Of a stretch of DNA of 64,000 nucleotides, positions 17,490-26,917 are shown one piece after another. The notes under the pieces were generated by a model. It was not told the DNA's origin and made no database searches. It saw only the letters and a program-made list of their open reading frames with translations. Source of the stretch: a virus; the IMG/VR virus record IMGVR_UViG_3300023174_000052, positions 111,595 to 175,594 of that record; one strand, written 5' to 3'. Position numbers and translations under genes: made by a program. Numbering within the stretch: position 1 is the first letter of the stretch; each line of letters opens with the position of its first letter.

Positions 17490-19202
17490 TCAAGAACTTG
17501 TCGTTCTAAGTAAATCAGTTATTGTTATTGGTACAGATATAACCTGTCCCCTCGTGACATCTAAAATATTTATGCAATACCCACCAGTCCCATCAGTTTT
17601 CACTGCTTCAACGATAGAACCATCGTTACTTTTTAATTTCAAATACTCGGGATCAAAATATACATTGATTCTTCTTTTTTTCGAAGTAAGAATAAGATCT
17701 TGGAAAAAATTTTGTTTAATAAAAATATTGGGATATTGTCGAGGAGCACCTTGAGGCGATATCGATTTTTTAATTAGAACATTTTTTATTTTATCGAATG
17801 TCACTTCAAACTGATGCGAATAATTTGAAACTAAACCCCGAGCATCAACGCATGCGACAGTATAAATGTACTTAGAATCCTTTTTAAATGAAGTATCTAC
17901 GTAAATATTATAGGGAGACGTTACTTTTTTTGTAAGTTTTTCTAAAACGTTTTCGGATCGAAATGGTTGTTTCAAAGAATCGTTGAAATCATATTCGATC
18001 AATAACTCAAAAGGTTTATCAAGAGCATCTCTTCTAAAAACTTGAAAATATTTTACATCTTGTCTCGGATTGACTGGAAATGCCCAAGATAAAACGAGGT
18101 TATTATTTTGATAATCCCATCGTGCATTAAAATCAGCAGGTGGTTCGGGTGGGATATCATCAAATAAAAAGACGGTCGATGCGTTGGATGGTTTGGATTG
18201 AAATAAAATATCAGCGCTTAATATATCACCTGTATCACTTGCTAGTGCTGACGTGGTTACAAGATATACAGCGTGTAACCAGTAGTTGTATCGAGCTCCT
18301 AACTTGACTTTATAATCAATGTATGTTGAAATATCAGGAGAAATAACATCAATTAATTTAGACTCTATCGTGCCGTCTTGCTTCGTTTCACTTCTATAAA
18401 CAAGTGTAGCTACGTTAACAATACCCGACGAAAATTCTCCAACTGTTGAATGACTTATCGAAACGGGTTCGAGGATGGTTAAAAAATCACTCGATGATAT
18501 CGCGGGAGATTTAGCTCGACCTTTATCTTGAATTTCCTTAATTTTTTTTGATAATAATCCCATTGATGTAGTCTGACCTACTAATGAGTTGGTTTCTACT
18601 TTAGATATTAGATCTTCTATAAATTTATCATTTATTGTATAGGCCGAAGAATTTTGCTTTACTTCTTCGAATTTATTCGAGTTTATAATCTTTCTATCGC
18701 TTATAAATTGTGCGCCAGCTTCAGCATATGAGACGGCAAGCTCTTGTAATAGTTCTCTATCTACGGACGGACCAAGATTTTTGCCCAATTCTAAAGCGAC
18801 ATCCGTCATGTTGCCATTTATACTACGAAGCGTCGCAGATCTCATGATCGTTTGAAACACTCTATCAGAAATAGAAGAATCTTGCGTTAAAATCGTAGTT
18901 GAACTTGAATTTCCGATATCCTCTGCGCCATAAATTCTATCGATGTTTAATTTAACTACGTCTAACTTATTAACGTCTGAGATTTTTACTTCTTTGGGCG
19001 TAGTAAAGTTTAATGTAACATATCTTGGGGATTTTCTTGACCTATCTTTTTCATTTGCGTATTTTGCTATGTTCGGACTAATCGCTTCTATAACGGCTTC
19101 ATCCTTTGTAAAAAAATTATAAAAAAACTTTGCGCTTAAATCTTTATGTGTAGGTAGACGTATCGAAGAAATTAAGTTCGAAGAATATGTATAAGTTTTC
19201 AA
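17490..19202 (-). CDS. Baseplate/tail structural protein with fibronectin-III-like domain, 570 aa
   Basis: The first 300 residues form an unrecognised region with charged helices near 85-220. A fibronectin type III-like domain lies at about 345-450 (PPADF, then LVLSWAFP, KYFQVFRR and YTVACVDARG strands). A further beta region closes the protein. The start is TTG 19202, overlapping the previous stop as TTGA. Fibronectin-like domains are common on phage virion surfaces and usually make weak contacts with carbohydrates or other virion proteins. The exact role is unknown. Confidence 0.7.
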   Translation of the reverse strand: MKTYTYSSNLISSIRLPTHKDLSAKFFYNFFTKDEAVIEAISPNIAKYANEKDRSRKSPRYVTLNFTTPKEVKISDVNKLDVVKLNIDRIYGAEDIGNSSSTTILTQDSSISDRVFQTIMRSATLRSINGNMTDVALELGKNLGPSVDRELLQELAVSYAEAGAQFISDRKIINSNKFEEVKQNSSAYTINDKFIEDLISKVETNSLVGQTTSMGLLSKKIKEIQDKGRAKSPAISSSDFLTILEPVSISHSTVGEFSSGIVNVATLVYRSETKQDGTIESKLIDVISPDISTYIDYKVKLGARYNYWLHAVYLVTTSALASDTGDILSADILFQSKPSNASTVFLFDDIPPEPPADFNARWDYQNNNLVLSWAFPVNPRQDVKYFQVFRRDALDKPFELLIEYDFNDSLKQPFRSENVLEKLTKKVTSPYNIYVDTSFKKDSKYIYTVACVDARGLVSNYSHQFEVTFDKIKNVLIKKSISPQGAPRQYPNIFIKQNFFQDLILTSKKRRINVYFDPEYLKLKSNDGSIVEAVKTDGTGGYCINILDVTRGQVISVPITITDLLRTTSS

Positions 19203-22200
19203 TTTGACACCAAATTAATTTTAACGCTCATTTCTTCCGCAATAAGTCTGGACATTTTACCTTCTTCTTTCGTATATTTCAAAGTCGTGCCATTGTCGGT
19301 CATCAATAGCGAACGCAATAAACCTGATATCATAGTCGTGGCTGACTCGATTGAGTAAGATAGTTCTCTATCTATCTCGAAATCATTTGATGAAAGGACA
19401 AAGCAATAAGTTCTTTCAAAAATAGCAGGTGCCGTAAGTTCATTTAATTCATTTTCATATGAAAATATTGGATCGTTTATAAACGAAGTGAACAATCTAT
19501 GCGTAGGTTGGTCCGTCTTGTCGATTACATTTTTTCCTAATTGTGAAAATGTCTTAAATAAATAATTCTCTCCGTCTTTAAATAAATAATCTTCTTCACT
19601 CATATCGCCTAATGGCAAAATGTTTCCTATAATCTGATCTGATTTAATACTTCTAAAGAATTCGAATCCAGATCTCGACATTCTATTCCTATTCTTCGTC
19701 GAGGTTAAGTTTTCGAATTCTATTCCATTTAAAGATTTCGTAGTCAATTTACATAAACAATCTATAATATGATTAATTGCTATTACGACTGAATCGCTAT
19801 ACTCTAGTCCGGTTACATTACTTATAAAAGTTACTGCGTCGGTGAATTGATGTTGATTCCATTTTTTATCGTAATAACACAAAAATGTGAAATCTTCAAA
19901 AGAAGAAATCATATCAGACTTAATACTAAACTGTGGTATTACTTCTAAAAGCGGCGTGAATCTTATTTTCGCTGGTTTATTAATGATATCAGAGAATTGT
20001 ACATCTCTTTTAGTTATTTCTATTTCGAGATATTCTCCTCGACCTGAAATATCTAGATCGGTTATTCCTTTAGAATCAACTCTTCGAAGAGTTTCTACAC
20101 TTTTGACAGGTATTCCAACAGTTATTATATCAAAGTCCTTTATATTTGGAGATCTTAATAAAAACGAGACTATATTGTTAGCTATTCTGGACGATCTCGT
20201 TGAGTATCTAACTGTTATTGGATTTTCAAATTCTTTAATTAATGATAGTTGTTTTAGCGAAATATATTCTTTAGTAAGATTATCTAACAATTCTACTTTG
20301 TTGTTCGCTTTAAGATTATTGACTATTTTTTTCATCTCGTTAGTAGAAATAGTATTTGTAAGAGATGATACAGAAGCCGTGTATGTTTCTACGTACGCTT
20401 TCATCAAACAGTATCTTTCTATAGCTAAATCATTCGAAGTAGAACAATAAGAAATCGCTTTTAATATATCAGAAAATTTTGTAATAGCCGTAGTAGAAGC
20501 AGCTATATCAGCAGTAGTACCACTAGACGAAGCTAAAACGCTCAATATACGTCTCTCTTCGAGCAATTTTTCGACGTCTATTCTTGACTCGACCGTTAAA
20601 ATATTAGTCGATTCACTATTTCTATTTCTTATTTTTACAAGTCTTGAAGAATTAAATAGTGATAAAATTGAATTAAATATTTGATATATGATAAACTTAA
20701 TCTTTTGATTATTTAAATAATAATTACTCGTGACATTATCGACATCACTTGATAATTTTAAAGTTTCTCTTATCGCTTTTGTAAGTTCAAAATAAAATTC
20801 TTTCATACAATGTGATATAGAATTGTCAAAGTTTAATCGATCTACTATTTCCTCGAGTGTTGATGGAGTTATAACTCCATCAACAATATCATTTGTACCA
20901 TCTAATAATGTACTAAGAATATCGAAATATCTTTCGGGAATATTCATGCCATCATATACGGTCATATTCCTCGTACCTTTTTTTATATTTGAAGAAGCAA
21001 TATTTAAATTTGTGTTCTTCTTAAATGTATTTTTGTCTTCTTCTCTAGATTCTCCATCTATTAGATTAATAGATGAAATTAAATTAGACAACTCTTCTAT
21101 CGTTCCATCGTCATTCGCTTCTGACGGGTTCGAAAGATAGAGCTTTTTAGAAATTTTAGAATTCGAATTTGAACTTAAACCGCCATAAGAAATATTAGAG
21201 TGTTCTATAACGCCATCTTTAATTAAAGATGTCCCGAGAATCCTAGACGATTGTAAATCTATACTTATCCTCTTAATATTCGGCGAAATAAATGTAGAAG
21301 TTATTTTCGAAGACTTAGCGCTATTATTCTCTAACTTCTTTGATAATTTTCTTGTGTTAAAGTTTTCTATTCTTTTATCTTTTAAAAAAGATCTATTCGA
21401 ATTAATAGGATTTTGAATTTTTATTGATGTTTTTTTCTTTAGAACTTTTGCTTCTAATGCGTATGATCCGAATGTAATGCCTGATATTGCGCTAGAACGT
21501 GTGATTTCATCATGATTTTTTTGGTCATTCTTCTTATTGGTTCTAGCTGTCGATTTTGAACTAGCAATTTTTAAAATTGGATTTTGCAAATTAGGATCTT
21601 CGATATCTTTGTCTCTACTTTTTAAAATATCATCGATTGAAACATCAAGTAATTCAAGAGATGCTTTACTAATACCTACTTTTCTTTCATCGGTGTCTGC
21701 ACTTGGAACTATGTTTTTATTTCTTTCTTCGTTTGTTTTGCCTGTTCTCGACGAGTAAAAACCACCTGATGAATATGGTCCTTTTTGTTCTGCACTTACT
21801 TGATTCGAATCTCTAGTCTGTAAGTTAAAAGCAAAGTTATTTTTTATATTTGTCGGTTGAACCTTAAATGGAATTAAGATAGCGGGTCTTATTAACGGAG
21901 ATGTATTCGTGTTAATCGATTCTGTAGTATCTTCGAAAATTTTCGTGAATATATTAAATCTTGCGCCTGTTCCATTCGTCGTATTATTTTTAGCTATTTC
22001 ACAAAACAATGATAGTTGTATGAATTCTTTAGGAGCAGTTACAATTTGACCGGGTTTTTGAAGTTCTCTATATCTATCCGTACTTTTTAAAACGTATTCG
22101 CATATCCAAGTTAACAAACCAGACCCTGTTATTCTCGAATCTCCGTCTTCTATACCTCTTATAATTTTAATTTGATTTAGATATGAACCGATTTTTGATG

Positions 22201-23383
22201 AAAAGTCTCTAGAAAACGTAGTTAACTTTGAAAAATCAAGCGATGCATCGGTGACAGATGGATCGACATATTCTTCTAATACGCCTTTGTAAGATACTCC
22301 ATCTATCGCATGCGTGCGTACCTCAAAAGGTAGCGTATTATTGTTTCTCAGTAACGAAGTAATAGCAGTATCTATAGATTCATCACGAATTACATTCGTA
22401 ATAGGTGATACTTTACTAGTTAATACATCGAAAATATTATTAGAACCTATTTTTTTTAAACCAATCGTTGTAGTAAGTTCATATGACAACGCGTCGGCCA
22501 AAATACACAATCTAGCGTATGCATCTTTAGGAAGACTGGTTTCTATATCGAAAAAATCCGATTTATTCATCACGTCTTTTGTTGATAGTAATTGTAAAAA
22601 ATCATTGGCAACATCGTGTTCAATAACGGGCAAAAAGAATCTGGACGCTTGTTCTATCGATCTAGTTGATGGTTTAAAACTCACATTTCCAGGAAGGACA
22701 AGAGAAATTAATAACAATTGCAACAGTGAAGTATTACTCAAAACAGTAACGTCGTCTAATCCTAAGAACGTTCTTTTTAAAGACATAGAAGATCCTTTGG
22801 GATCTTCACTAAATTTAGTGACTATTCTTTCTCTTTTTTTAGATGCGACTTTATGCAAGTTTTTGTTAGATTCTATAAAGTTTATTGAATCTCTAAAATC
22901 ATCAATACTCGAGACTATTCTCGCAAGCGACGAAAAAATATCGTTAGTATTACTTCTATTCTCGAAGTATCCATTTAAACGCTCTTCAAGTGCATTACGT
23001 AACGAGGGTCGTGAGAATATTAAATCGAAAATTGTTTTTAAATCGGCTTCATCGAGCGATGCTTCGAGATTTTTTAAACTTAATAATTTTTGATATAAAA
23101 TAGGATCGTCTTCGAATAACTGAGTGATAGCTACGATCTCTGGTCTTTGTGGATCGACTGAAAATTTATCGCTTCCTTTTGAATCGAATATTCCCGTCAA
23201 AGATATAGCATCGTCAGCATTACGTTCTAAGTTAACTTGTCGCTCTATGGTATCAATAAACCCTATCGGAACACCAGCGTAACCGTCTTCTTCGTCATAA
23301 GCAGTGGAAACGACTTTTTCTGACGTTTTAGCTTTTGGTTGACAATTTAATAATGAGCGTCGAAAGGAATTTTTAATTGGCAT
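19199..23383 (-). CDS. Very large structural protein of unknown family, 1394 aa
   Basis: This is the second largest intact-looking product downstream of the fibre genes and I recognise no domain in it. Residues 1-450 look helical, about 500-800 are Ser/Asn/Lys-rich and probably extended, and the C-terminal half is again largely helical with a cluster of short conserved-looking aromatic motifs. There is no signal peptide, coiled coil of tape-measure length or membrane segment. ATG 23383 follows GAGAT and lies next to the preceding stop. In T4 the comparable slot after gp6 holds large wedge proteins such as gp7 (1032 aa); a gp7-like wedge role is possible but unproven. Confidence 0.65.
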   Translation of the reverse strand: MPIKNSFRRSLLNCQPKAKTSEKVVSTAYDEEDGYAGVPIGFIDTIERQVNLERNADDAISLTGIFDSKGSDKFSVDPQRPEIVAITQLFEDDPILYQKLLSLKNLEASLDEADLKTIFDLIFSRPSLRNALEERLNGYFENRSNTNDIFSSLARIVSSIDDFRDSINFIESNKNLHKVASKKRERIVTKFSEDPKGSSMSLKRTFLGLDDVTVLSNTSLLQLLLISLVLPGNVSFKPSTRSIEQASRFFLPVIEHDVANDFLQLLSTKDVMNKSDFFDIETSLPKDAYARLCILADALSYELTTTIGLKKIGSNNIFDVLTSKVSPITNVIRDESIDTAITSLLRNNNTLPFEVRTHAIDGVSYKGVLEEYVDPSVTDASLDFSKLTTFSRDFSSKIGSYLNQIKIIRGIEDGDSRITGSGLLTWICEYVLKSTDRYRELQKPGQIVTAPKEFIQLSLFCEIAKNNTTNGTGARFNIFTKIFEDTTESINTNTSPLIRPAILIPFKVQPTNIKNNFAFNLQTRDSNQVSAEQKGPYSSGGFYSSRTGKTNEERNKNIVPSADTDERKVGISKASLELLDVSIDDILKSRDKDIEDPNLQNPILKIASSKSTARTNKKNDQKNHDEITRSSAISGITFGSYALEAKVLKKKTSIKIQNPINSNRSFLKDKRIENFNTRKLSKKLENNSAKSSKITSTFISPNIKRISIDLQSSRILGTSLIKDGVIEHSNISYGGLSSNSNSKISKKLYLSNPSEANDDGTIEELSNLISSINLIDGESREEDKNTFKKNTNLNIASSNIKKGTRNMTVYDGMNIPERYFDILSTLLDGTNDIVDGVITPSTLEEIVDRLNFDNSISHCMKEFYFELTKAIRETLKLSSDVDNVTSNYYLNNQKIKFIIYQIFNSILSLFNSSRLVKIRNRNSESTNILTVESRIDVEKLLEERRILSVLASSSGTTADIAASTTAITKFSDILKAISYCSTSNDLAIERYCLMKAYVETYTASVSSLTNTISTNEMKKIVNNLKANNKVELLDNLTKEYISLKQLSLIKEFENPITVRYSTRSSRIANNIVSFLLRSPNIKDFDIITVGIPVKSVETLRRVDSKGITDLDISGRGEYLEIEITKRDVQFSDIINKPAKIRFTPLLEVIPQFSIKSDMISSFEDFTFLCYYDKKWNQHQFTDAVTFISNVTGLEYSDSVVIAINHIIDCLCKLTTKSLNGIEFENLTSTKNRNRMSRSGFEFFRSIKSDQIIGNILPLGDMSEEDYLFKDGENYLFKTFSQLGKNVIDKTDQPTHRLFTSFINDPIFSYENELNELTAPAIFERTYCFVLSSNDFEIDRELSYSIESATTMISGLLRSLLMTDNGTTLKYTKEEGKMSRLIAEEMSVKINLVSN

Positions 23384-23385
23384 TT

Positions 23386-25662
23386 TTATCTCAAAAACGT
23401 GGGTGCATTATTTTGTATGACGATTTTTACGTTAGCTTCACCACGTAGTTCTGTAAAATTTAAACTAACAGGTACTACTCTGTAAATAACCTCGCCGATT
23501 CTGTCGAACATTTCGCGATCTTCATAAAAATAAGAACCGTCTATCACATGTGGATGCGCGCATCCTATAAACGCCTCTATGCCATCTGCGATTGTATAAA
23601 TCCTAAAATGATCAATCATTGTAGCATCTCCAGTGATCGACCAACTTATATGATTGAATCCTATTAACGTTTTTCTAATCGACAATCCACTAACGTTGGG
23701 TAGATAATCGTCAACCGATGCGTCGATGGAAGATTCTACACCTAATGAAAATTCTAGAAAATTCTCGGCCAAAGATGATGAATCATTAGATACAAGTTTT
23801 AAAGTCGAAGGAAGATTTCCGCTTTTTGGATTGATTTTAAATTTGTACGATTTATAATCATATTTTCTTTTTCCAATGGGAGATGTTTTTACAGAAGTTT
23901 GCGTCGATACTAAGGCCCCAGGATCTCTTAGACCCAATCTAACGAAATATCTATAGTTATCTAACAAATTCAACGGTGTAATCGTTCTTAAGTTTGACGA
24001 TTTCGAAGAATCATCGACAAACTTTGTTTCGTATATTGAACCGAAAGTTTCAACATCACCCGTTCTTAGATTCTGTCTATCAATTTGATATATTAAAAGT
24101 TTTTTGTAACCACCAGTCTCAAGATCTGGTATGCCAAGCATATTTTCGCTTAGACCATTTAACGATAAAAATTGTTTAGCTACTTCCACACCCGCTGCGG
24201 TGAGTTTTGCATTAATATCGAAAGATATTTTCGTGTATGAACTTCCGTCTTCTTCTACTATTTCTCTTATTAAATTTGTTACTTCGAGAGATGCAGGTTC
24301 AGATACATTTGTAGAAGAATAGTGGTATATAAAAGTATTACTAGAATTTTTTGTGTTCGATTTATTATCGACAAAAAATAATCTATATTCATACACATGA
24401 TTGTGCATTAAATCGACATCTTCAAAAACAATCGATGAATTATCAGTAACTAAAACAGGATCCAAACCTATCCCGGATAATTTTCGAAATTTTTCAAAAG
24501 TCGTTACATCTCTGCGTTCTATTCCGATCGAAATAATTCCTAGTTTTGTAGAGTGTACTTTAATCTGTAAGCTGTTTCCAACTTTTAATACATTAAAAGG
24601 AATTACACTATCGCCAAATGTTCTGGGTGTCTTTTGATTCCTCGGTTTAAATTTCGTTATATACGAAGAATTATGATATTTTCCTATTATCGTTCTCGTC
24701 AATCTAGAATCTTTACTTTCCATTCCTTCTCGTTGTTTCAAGAATCCAGATTCCAATGAGACGTATGGACTTTGAGATGCGTCTAAACTAGAATTTAATA
24801 TTCTACAATATTTTATTGTTTCGTCTTTTTTATTTTTACTTTCTAAAACTTTAACATCGAGTTCTAAAGCTTGCGTAAATATATTGATTTTTTCTCTACT
24901 AATTGTTGCGCCTAATTTATTGGCTAAGTCGATCTCGAAATATAAAACTGGTAGGTCTGATATCGTTTTTCTTGGTAGAGTAATCGTATTCACGCATGAA
25001 GAATGACGGCTGTTAATGATTCCCGCTGTATACTTTGAAGAGTTTCCGACTTTTTTGTATGATTCATATTGATGTTTCTTGATACCAGGTACGATTCTTT
25101 TTATTGAAACAGCCGGGTTTATTGTTGGGAACGAACCTTTTAGTGTTGCAGGATCTTTACCCAATCGAAGCATTTCTCTATTTTCTTCTTCGATTGATAA
25201 TGAAGTTTTTTCTTCTGGTGTTTCGACTGTGAAATCTATATTACTAATAGTCTCCAGATTAGAATCATAAGTTTTTATTATATCGATCGTTGAAGTAGAG
25301 TCATTTTTTATTTTTTTTATCGAATCATTAGAAATTAATTTCGTGATATCGATAGGTATCGTCGCGACTCGATATTCAGTACGCATTCTCGTTATTAATG
25401 ATTTTTCTGATGCATCCGTAAAAATAGTAGCACGTAGTCCGTCAGAAAAGTCTTTACTCGCCGGTGTTGATGTTACAGAAGGAATTTCATGTCCAAAAAC
25501 ATTTAACATAATAACTTGAACTTCATTTTTTAAACATGAAGCTATGTCTATTCCGAATTCAAATTCTAGTAAAATGTCTCCACTTTGCGAAAGCTTAATA
25601 GACGTGATAGGATTTTTCCCTATTTTTACTATATCTGTTTTTTTATTTACTTTAACTCTCAC
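23386..25662 (-). CDS. Structural protein with fibronectin-III-like repeats, 758 aa
   Basis: The start is GTG 25662, overlapping the previous stop as GTGA. The protein is beta-rich. Regions near residues 350-450, 455-600 and 645-750 have the strand pattern of fibronectin-like domains (for example HNHVYEYRLFFVD, YRYFVRLGLRD and GFNHISWSI with HFRIYTI). I recognise no enzyme motif. With the similar 570-residue protein downstream, it probably forms part of a decorated baseplate or tail. The assignment of domains is by pattern only. Confidence 0.65.
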   Translation of the reverse strand: MRVKVNKKTDIVKIGKNPITSIKLSQSGDILLEFEFGIDIASCLKNEVQVIMLNVFGHEIPSVTSTPASKDFSDGLRATIFTDASEKSLITRMRTEYRVATIPIDITKLISNDSIKKIKNDSTSTIDIIKTYDSNLETISNIDFTVETPEEKTSLSIEEENREMLRLGKDPATLKGSFPTINPAVSIKRIVPGIKKHQYESYKKVGNSSKYTAGIINSRHSSCVNTITLPRKTISDLPVLYFEIDLANKLGATISREKINIFTQALELDVKVLESKNKKDETIKYCRILNSSLDASQSPYVSLESGFLKQREGMESKDSRLTRTIIGKYHNSSYITKFKPRNQKTPRTFGDSVIPFNVLKVGNSLQIKVHSTKLGIISIGIERRDVTTFEKFRKLSGIGLDPVLVTDNSSIVFEDVDLMHNHVYEYRLFFVDNKSNTKNSSNTFIYHYSSTNVSEPASLEVTNLIREIVEEDGSSYTKISFDINAKLTAAGVEVAKQFLSLNGLSENMLGIPDLETGGYKKLLIYQIDRQNLRTGDVETFGSIYETKFVDDSSKSSNLRTITPLNLLDNYRYFVRLGLRDPGALVSTQTSVKTSPIGKRKYDYKSYKFKINPKSGNLPSTLKLVSNDSSSLAENFLEFSLGVESSIDASVDDYLPNVSGLSIRKTLIGFNHISWSITGDATMIDHFRIYTIADGIEAFIGCAHPHVIDGSYFYEDREMFDRIGEVIYRVVPVSLNFTELRGEANVKIVIQNNAPTFLR

Positions 25663-26558
25663 TCTATCACCAACGTAAAAATATTAATAAAAGTTGGAAC
25701 ATCGAATCCATCAAAAAAAACTTTACCGACAAAATATAGGTCTGTTGAAGAACCTTCGCGCGATATTCCTACCCTTCCATATTTTATTATATCTAATTTT
25801 TTTACGTTAGATCCTACTATTTCATACATTTGAATTGCTAAATCATTATACTCCGTCAATCTTGAAAGCTCTATAGTAGCTTCTTCCAATTCGTTTAAAT
25901 CGGCAAAAAAACTTCCATCGTCAATATCATTCGATTCTGCGAAGGACGTGTATTCTCCCAATCCAGTCGATTGCGATCCGATTTCTCCAGAATTTTGAAT
26001 GGGTGGTAAGAACATAAAATTCGGTAATTTAGAAAGTCTCTTATCTGCAAATAGACTATCTGCATCGGTTATCGAAGATACGCTTGGTTCTCCATCAAAT
26101 GGTCTATCATTCGTAATAGTAAAATTGATATTCTTTAAATTAGACGATAGCCCTTCATCTTTTCTTATAACATCTAAAGTAGACGCAATTTGTTGTTTTT
26201 TTAAAGATTCAGATACAGTTTGAGCGATGACCAAACCAAAATCTATATCGTTTGATCCGTCTCGAATGATTACGTCACCTGGCGGGGTTATAGACGTTGA
26301 ATCACCAGAATATTCAAATAGCTGCCCGTTATCGTTAGTGATAGGAAAAATTATATCATTCGAAGTAGAAAATGCTTCTAAATTAAAATGAATAGAACTT
26401 GAAACAAAAATATTGTTCTGATCTCCGTCATAAGGAAATCCAATATCAGAAAATGTGGCATAAGCAATTCGCATGCCACCAGAAAACATTTGTCGTCGAC
26501 CTTCGGGCGTTATTATTGTATCTAAAACGCGCGACTTCGGATCAAGAAGTCCAGCCAT
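25659..26558 (-). CDS. Structural protein with N-terminal LD..I.D..LT..GR module, 299 aa
   Basis: Its first 45 residues (GLLDPKSRVLDTIITPEGRR and a following ATFSD) are related to the N-terminus of the 236-residue protein at 16753-17463. The rest is acidic and Ser-rich with mixed structure and is not related to that protein by eye. ATG 26558 follows GGGGCATA. No membrane segment or signal peptide is seen. The shared N-terminus suggests that both proteins bind an equivalent site in the tail or baseplate. Confidence 0.68.
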   Translation of the reverse strand: MAGLLDPKSRVLDTIITPEGRRQMFSGGMRIAYATFSDIGFPYDGDQNNIFVSSSIHFNLEAFSTSNDIIFPITNDNGQLFEYSGDSTSITPPGDVIIRDGSNDIDFGLVIAQTVSESLKKQQIASTLDVIRKDEGLSSNLKNINFTITNDRPFDGEPSVSSITDADSLFADKRLSKLPNFMFLPPIQNSGEIGSQSTGLGEYTSFAESNDIDDGSFFADLNELEEATIELSRLTEYNDLAIQMYEIVGSNVKKLDIIKYGRVGISREGSSTDLYFVGKVFFDGFDVPTFINIFTLVIE

Positions 26559-26565
26559 TATGCCC

Positions 26566-26910
26566 CTAACTAATTATGGTTGTCACCGTATCGTTTGTAT
26601 TGTCTATGTATTCGATTCTATCAACTAGTTGTTCGGGAATAATTTCGTCCTTATAAGGACCGAATATTCTATTAGATTCGTCCAAATTCGAACACATCGT
26701 TTGATTCGGTATTAAAGGATTACCACTTTCGTCAACGAATCTAGCCGTAATAGGCGCATTATAATGACCACTTTTTATATTCGCGATACTAAACCAGGCG
26801 GTATTTAATACTCCTTGGACTAAATCGCTACTATATCCATAGTGATTAGGATTAAATCTAGCTATTAAATTAATTTTTACTTTAGGTTGTAATATTTTTG
26901 CAATAGGCAT
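26566..26910 (-). CDS. Small structural-operon protein, 114 aa
   Basis: ATG 26910 follows AAGGTGAT. The product looks like a single small beta domain (strands near ITARFVDESG and VDRIEYID) and carries no family motif I recognise. It lies between a LamG protein and a module-bearing structural protein, with gaps of seven bases on each side, so it is probably co-expressed and perhaps a virion or assembly component. Confidence 0.6.
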   Translation of the reverse strand: MPIAKILQPKVKINLIARFNPNHYGYSSDLVQGVLNTAWFSIANIKSGHYNAPITARFVDESGNPLIPNQTMCSNLDESNRIFGPYKDEIIPEQLVDRIEYIDNTNDTVTTIIS

Positions 26911-26917
26911 AATTTTA

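Noticed and set aside
17566-17573. CATAAATA upstream of the 236-residue gene
   Set aside because: Located inside the preceding gene about 100 bases from the start and differing from the consensus; not distinguishable from chance.
19887-20450. Plus-strand open frame of 187 codons
   Set aside because: Antisense to the large structural gene; composition mirrors it and no motif is present.
22314-23093. Plus-strand open frame of 259 codons
   Set aside because: Lies wholly within the 1394-residue minus-strand gene, with no family motif or ribosome binding site; typical shadow frame.
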